The notes beneath the pieces are model-generated. The model searched no databases. It was not told the DNA's origin and saw only the letters and a program-made list of their open reading frames with translations. A DNA stretch of 64,000 nucleotides from Saposhnikovia divaricata (lineage: Eukaryota > Streptophyta > Magnoliopsida > Apiales > Apiaceae). The stretch is from contig CM071594.1 in assembly GCA_036435485.1 (NCBI GenBank), positions 101,025,001-101,089,000 of the forward strand, in the 5' to 3' direction. Both the position numbers and the translations under genes were made by a program. Shown in pieces: positions 58,891-64,000 of this stretch (the first letter of the stretch is position 1; every line of letters begins with the position of its first letter).

Positions 58891-60234
58891 AGAATAACCT
58901 CAATAGGGTTTATCTTCTTCGATTATTACAGAAAATACCTCGGAGTCATATTATTATTAATCTTATATCAAGAAAGGTTCTCAGACATCATTCTTCTTTG
59001 AGTCTACCTCTCTAATAATAAGGGAACCTTACTTGGAAAATGTTATTTATCTTGTCGACTTCCCGGTCATAAAGTATTCCCTTCACTCGCAACTCGGGTG
59101 CTGTTGACTTATTAAGTCGTTGCTTACCTTCTCATCTTTCGAGGGGTAAGGTTACTGGAACAAGTTGATATCCGTTACCAAGTAATAGCTTGGGAGTTAT
59201 TGGTAAATTTTCCTTTCCAACTAGATACGACTACTTTGTGGAGTCTTATCAACAAGTATTATACTTGGGGAAAGGGGGACGAACGTTACATTCAGAATCG
59301 TGAATTCTATTTGAACTAGGAGTCGTGTAAGAGGCCGAGTAGCGCCGGTCCATCCCCTTTGGCCCAACCGTTGGCCGGGGAGAGCTAGTAAGGCGGTATA
59401 CAAGTAAAGCCGTCAGTTCTTCCTTCTACCGGTAGTAAATCTAAATTGAGCTGTATGATCTCGACTGATCATCAAGATTGGAACAGCGGGCGCGGTGAAT
59501 ACTCCATCATTGGTTCATCATCCAAATTTATTTATTTCCTGCAACATGATTACTGTTGGCAGAGTTGGAAAAGGGTCATAACTGGAATTGCAACCTTTTC
59601 TTGCAAACTCCTCTTCTTAATAACAATAAGAATATCTCGCTTACTTTGATGTAGCAGATATTTCTACAAACAAATACTTTAAGTTACCTTGTAACTTCAT
59701 CGTTCATATTATACTGGCATCATTTCCGTAAATGCATGGCATATGGTTTGAAAGATACTTTTGAACTGTTACATTATCGTTCAGTTATATATTATTGTTG
59801 GTGGGCTATTGCTCACCCTTGCTTTATTATTATATCACAACAACAGCTAGACCAGATGACTCGCACAAGGCGCACTCGACGCGGGCGAGGACGATGAGAC
59901 TACCAGAGCTGAAGAAGAAGCTATTGGTAGGGTATATTTATTTTTTTTCAGTACCAAGAATATGGTTTAGTATGACTTATGTAAATGGATGGCAAAGAGT
60001 ATGTATTTATATTGAAATCCTTTTTGGATTGTAAGAACTCATAATGTGATTAATAAAAATTTGATTGTTACTCTGATTTCATCTCTGGGACTATAACGGG
60101 TGTGTTTTATATTGTTGTGTTGGGTTATAGAGACGTAATATACTTTATGTTAAGGAAAGTTCAATTGTTGTGGACAGAATTGGAAACCGTAACCACCGGA
60201 TCCCGGACCCCGGATCTGGGGGTGTTACAAGGAC

Positions 60235-62534
60235 TCCCAAAAGCTATGTTAAATGTTGATGGCCTATGTGATTCATGTCAAAAGGCCAAGCAAAGGAAGT
60301 CATCTTTCAAGAGCAAGACAGAATTTTCAATCACTGATCCTTATCATCTTCTGCATGTTGATCTCTTTGGTCCAGTAAATGTTATGTCTATAGCAAGGAA
60401 GAAATATGCTTTAGTCATTGTTGATGAATACACTAGATTCACTTGGGTGTATTTTCTAGCAAAGAAGGATGAAACTGCATTAACTCTGATGGAGCATGTG
60501 AAGCTTCTGGACAAAGGATCAAGTAACAAAGTCAGAATCATCAGAAGTGATAATGGAACTGAGTTCAGGAATGCAACAATGGAAGAATTCTGCAAGAACA
60601 ATGGAGTGAAGCAACAATTTTTAGCACCTGGTACACCACAACAAAATGGTGTAGTTGAAAGGAAAAATAGAACCTTGATAGAAGCTGCCAGAACTATGCT
60701 TGATGAAGCAAAATTGCCAACTTATTTCTGGGCAGAAGCTGTTCAAACTGCTTGTTTTACTCAAAATGCTACACTGATCAATAAGCATGGAAAGACACCA
60801 TATGAGATGGTGAATAAAAAGAAGCCTAACCTGAAATACTTTCATATTTTCGGGTGCAAATGCTTTGTTTTGAAGACTCATCCTGAACAGCTGACTAAAT
60901 TCGAGTTAAAAGCAGATGAAGGGATTTTTGTTGGCTATCCACTGTCAACAAAGGCATACAGAGTTTATAATCTGAGAACAAGAGTGGTTATGGAGTCCAT
61001 TCATGTGTCAATTCATGACAAGAAAATAACTGGACTTGAAGATGTGGATGAACATGATCAACTTCGTTTTGAAAATGAAGATTTATTCTCTGATGAGATA
61101 AACTCTGATGAAGCTGAATCAACAAACACTGTCGAAGTAAACTCTGAGCCTCTACTGGTGAATACTGAAGAAATTACTCAGCCCCAGCAAAGGAGAGAAC
61201 CAGTTGAGGGGGAGCATGATCAAAATTATGACTCAAACACTGAAAACGAGTCACATGGTGAATCTGGATCAGACACTGTTGAGTCAAACGCTGATGGCTC
61301 AAACACTGTTGACGCAAACTCTGAAATCTCAAACACTGACAGTTCAAACTCTGAGCAGTCGAATTCAGGGGGAGCTTCAGAAAATGAACAGAGACAACAA
61401 AACAATCAGGAGAACATTGATCGGGGGGGAGGATCAACAACTGAAAGAAGTCATTTACCTTCAGCTAGGAAATGGACAAAATCTCATACACCTAATTTAA
61501 TTATTGGAGATCCAGATGCCACAGTAAAAACAAGGAGTGCAACAACTAATGAATGTCTGTTTCATGCATTCCTTTCTCAAACAGAACCAAAGAAAGTTGA
61601 GGAAGCTCTTCAAGATGCTGACTGGATAACAGCAATGCAGGAGGAGTTAAATGAATTTAAAAGAAATGAAGTCTGGACACTTGTACCTAGACCAAAGAAC
61701 AGATCTGTTGTTGGTACAAGATGGGTTTTCAGAAACAAAACTGACAGTGAGGGTGTAATCACAAGAAATAAGGCTAGATTAGTGGCAAAAGGCTATTCTC
61801 AGCAGGAAGGAATAGACTATGATGAGACTTTTGCTCCAGTTGCAAGATTGGAAGCAATAAGAATTTTTCTAGCATATGCCTCTCACAAGAAATTCAAAGT
61901 ATGTCAGATGGATGTGAAAAGCGCTTTTCTTAATGGAAAGCTAGAAGAGGAGGTGTTTGTGGAGCAACCTCCAGGTTTTGTGGACCCCAAATATCCAGAT
62001 TATGTCTACAGGCTAGATAAGGCATTATATGGACTTAAGCAGGCACCAAGAGCATGGTATGAGACACTTGCTCAATTTCTTCTAGAAAGTGGATTCAACA
62101 GAGGTACAATTGACAAAACTCTGTTTTATTTCAATCAAGGGAGTGACCTCCTTCTAGTTCAAATTTATGTTGATGACATAATTTTTGGGTCTACAAATAA
62201 TAAACTCTGTGAAAAGTTTGCCATGCTCATGCAGTCAAGGTATCAAATGAGCATGATGGGAGAGCTTAGCTATTTTCTAGGCTTACAGGTGAAGCAAACA
62301 GATGATGGAATTCTTATTAATCAAGCAAAATATACCAGAAATCTCCTCAAGAAATTTGGTATGCTTGAATGCTCATCTGCAACTACTCCCATGGCAACAG
62401 CAACAAAATTGGACAAAGACACAGGAGCACAAGTGGATATGACAAATTACAGAGGCATTATAGGGTCTCTTCTTTATCTGACTGCAAGCAGACCTGACAT
62501 CATGTATGCCACCTGTCTTTGTGCAAGGTTTTAG
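60235..62534 (+). pseudogene. Copia integrase and RT
   Basis: The frame resumes after the target duplication with CDSCQKAKQRKSSF, the zinc-finger end. The integrase core follows, with HVDLFGPVNV, IRSDNGTEFRN and QQNGVVERKNRTLIEAARTM (all three acidic catalytic residues). A variable Ser/Asn/Thr-rich linker then leads to RT: WVFRNKTDSEG, VARLEAIRIFLAYA, QMDVKSAFLNG, and the catalytic YVDDIIFGS. It ends at a TAG (62532-62534) at a position where CAG is usual, just before the RNase H. Confidence 0.93.
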
Positions 62535-62564
62535 GCAGATCCTAGAGAACCACATCTAACAGCT

Positions 62565-63110
62565 GTGAAGAGAATTTTCAAGTATCTAAAGGGCACTATT
62601 ACTCTGGGCTTATGGTATCCAAGGGAAACAGACTTCAAGCTAGTTGGTTACTCAGATGCAGACTTTGCAGGTTGCAAGGTAGACAGAAAAAGCACAAGTG
62701 GGAGCTGTCAATTTCTGGGTGACAGACTGGTCTCATGGTACAGCAAGAAGCAGAAATCAATTTCTACTTCAACAGCTGAGGCAGAGTATATTGCAGCTGG
62801 TAGCTGTTGTGCACAGATTTTGTGGATGAAGAATCAATTGCTGGATTATGGATTGAGGTACAGTAAAATTCCAATTTACTGTGATAACCAAAGTGCTATT
62901 GCTATGACAGGTAATCCAGTACAGCACTCTATGACCAAGCACATCAGCATAAGGTACCATTTTATCAGAGAGCATGTGGAAGAAGGAGACATTGAACTGC
63001 ATTTTGTGTCTACAGACCAACAGCTAGCAGACATCTTCACCAAGCCATTGAGTGAGGCAACGTTCACAAAGCTGGTAAATGAGTTAGGAATGATCTCTGG
63101 TTTCGACTAG
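62565..63110 (+). pseudogene. Copia RNase H
   Basis: The frame begins after the stop at 62534 but is in the same phase, so 62535-62564 is part of the same gene. Motifs: GYSDADFAGCKVDRKSTSG, SWYSKKQKSISTSTAEAEYI, and IYCDNQSAIAM. It degrades the RNA strand during reverse transcription. It ends at a TAG after ISGFD. Confidence 0.92.
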
Positions 63111-64000
63111 AGAAAGTGGTTGGACTCAAAACTTCATTTTTCCTCAAACTCTGTTCCGCATACTCTGTTTGTTAAACACTGTCTGTCATACTCTGTCTGT
63201 CAAACACTGTTTCCGTATACTGTTGGTTAAATTCCGATACTGTCATTGTCTGAACATTACACCTATGAAGAAATTGTATGCAGCATATTCTCAGTAATTA
63301 ATCATGCATTCTTCTGAATTATTTGTGATTAAATCTTAGACTGTGCAGACAAATTTACACTGCATAATACTATCATGCTATTTTTAGCATCTCTTAGTTT
63401 ATTTATCCTAAACTCTGAATCTGTAAATACTGTCTGCATTGCCTCTCATAAAACAAACTCTGTTTTAAATGACACTGTGTAAATAATTAGAAGGACATGA
63501 ATATATGTATACTGATTTGATTTATATGCTTTAGATACAAGCAGTTGTGTTATAGAGATTTTTTAATTGGGGTTAATCTAATTACAAACCCAGTGAGCTT
63601 TTGAGCCATATTGCATATCTTTTGCAATTTATTCATTTGCTTGAGTGTTCACAGCTTAGTTGCATTGCTAGCAGTTGCTTGAAATCTTTCCTGAAATGCA
63701 TAACATTATATTCTGATAAAATGATAAAGGCAATAGGTTACACCACATAATTCCCATATTTACCAAACACTGTTTACATGATCCATTAGTTAACCCATTG
63801 AGCCTAATCATATTTTTCGGTGACACACCATATTACTGCCAATAAACTTTTTTTTGTATTGGCCAATCTGTAAATTTGAACCCAAATTGTCAAAGGCTAG
63901 TACTGTACAAAAGGAGTAATAAGGTGAAGGGTTATTAATCTTTAAGAAAGGGCATTCATTTATGATTTGAGATTGTGTACCTAATAGTTGACTAGTGCAA
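63111..64000 (+). other. Copia 3' leader, 3' LTR outside window
   Basis: AT-rich, with recurring 'ctctgtttg' and 'cactgtctgtc' words and a purine-rich 'aagaaagggca' near 63943. No gene and no LTR match is seen up to the window end. Confidence 0.6.

Larger units (their letters stand above)
55083..60229 (+). mobile_element. 5.1-kb LTR-type insertion with 5-bp target duplication
   Basis: It starts TGTAAGAACCCC and ends GGTGTTACA, flanked by the direct repeat AGGAC (55078-55082 and 60230-60234). No gag or pol frame or internal primer site is visible, so it is either a very long solo LTR or a compact non-autonomous element. A TGTAAGACCC at 58074 resembles an LTR start, but it does not match 55083 beyond seven bases. 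Its left part matches 1-3520 (minus) and its right 1.3 kb matches 15467-16806 (minus). Confidence 0.85.
51765..64000 (+). mobile_element. Ty1/copia retrotransposon, Sirevirus-like, interrupted
   Basis: 5' LTR, Met-tRNA primer site, long gag with coiled coil, extra zinc fingers, protease, integrase, RT and RNase H are in copia order. The large gag with additional zinc fingers and the long 3' leader after RNase H (to beyond 64000) suit the Sirevirus/Maximus branch. The pol frame is split by the insertion at 55083-60229. Several stops show decay. The 3' LTR lies outside the window. Confidence 0.9.

Noticed and set aside
58074..60229. Separate 2.2-kb solo LTR starting TGTAAGACCC
   Set aside because: The only matching target duplication is with 55083, and 58073 is not preceded by AGGAC or by a CA end of another LTR.

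Overview
The window is nuclear DNA of a flowering plant, probably a eudicot; the species cannot be named from sequence alone. Evidence: nested plant Ty3/gypsy and Ty1/copia retrotransposons with initiator-Met tRNA primer sites, a CACTA element, Helitrons, PIF/Harbinger MITEs, and a block of plant mitochondrial and plastid DNA (nad7, nad5, trnD, trnI, rrn16 pieces). I find no intact ordinary host gene; almost everything is mobile or captured DNA.

The most notable feature is at 24532-28209: an endogenous copy of a bipartite-begomovirus DNA-B-like molecule. It has a movement-protein gene (BC1) and a nuclear-shuttle-protein gene (BV1) diverging from an intergenic region. That region carries the geminivirus origin hairpin, with the TAATATTAC nonanucleotide on the minus strand. 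The insert is about 1.37 units of a 2.69-kb circle, so the BC1 end and the following intergenic stretch occur twice as direct repeats. BV1 is a full-length open frame. One BC1 copy lacks its start and the other is frameshifted by a 7-nt loss. The viral DNA sits between two about 79-bp inverted host repeats, and an organelle-DNA insertion begins about 0.2-0.3 kb to its right.

Layout. 1-3520: non-coding LTR-type element (minus). 3521-8695: Ty3/gypsy chromovirus (minus) with both LTRs. 8696-13534: Athila/Tat-like gypsy (minus), interrupted by a further LTR-like piece to 14838. 15279-18782: foldback element whose arms enclose an LTR fragment and a copia LTR-gag fragment. 19034-22109: CACTA element with TCT target duplication, carrying exons of a PP2C phosphatase and an amino-acid transporter. 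22200-23155: RNase H-like gene relic. 23576-24450: MITE-like and foldback repeats plus an AT microsatellite. 24451-28295: inverted repeats enclosing the viral insert. About 28496-32747: organelle DNA. 34076-36378 and 40196-41737: two Helitrons (minus). 36759-39682: MITEs and a DNA element with TTACGCAT subterminal repeats. 41762-42204: gypsy integrase fragment. 42205-51764: non-coding retroelement with 3.7-kb LTRs (minus). 51765 to window end: Ty1/copia, Sirevirus-like (plus), split at 55083-60229 by a 5.1-kb LTR-type insertion with a perfect 5-bp target duplication.

There is no operon-like cooperation here. The logic is nesting: target-site duplications and interrupted frames give the relative order of insertions. 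Stop codons, frameshifts and truncations show that nearly all coding capacity is decayed, the BV1 frame being the clearest exception.
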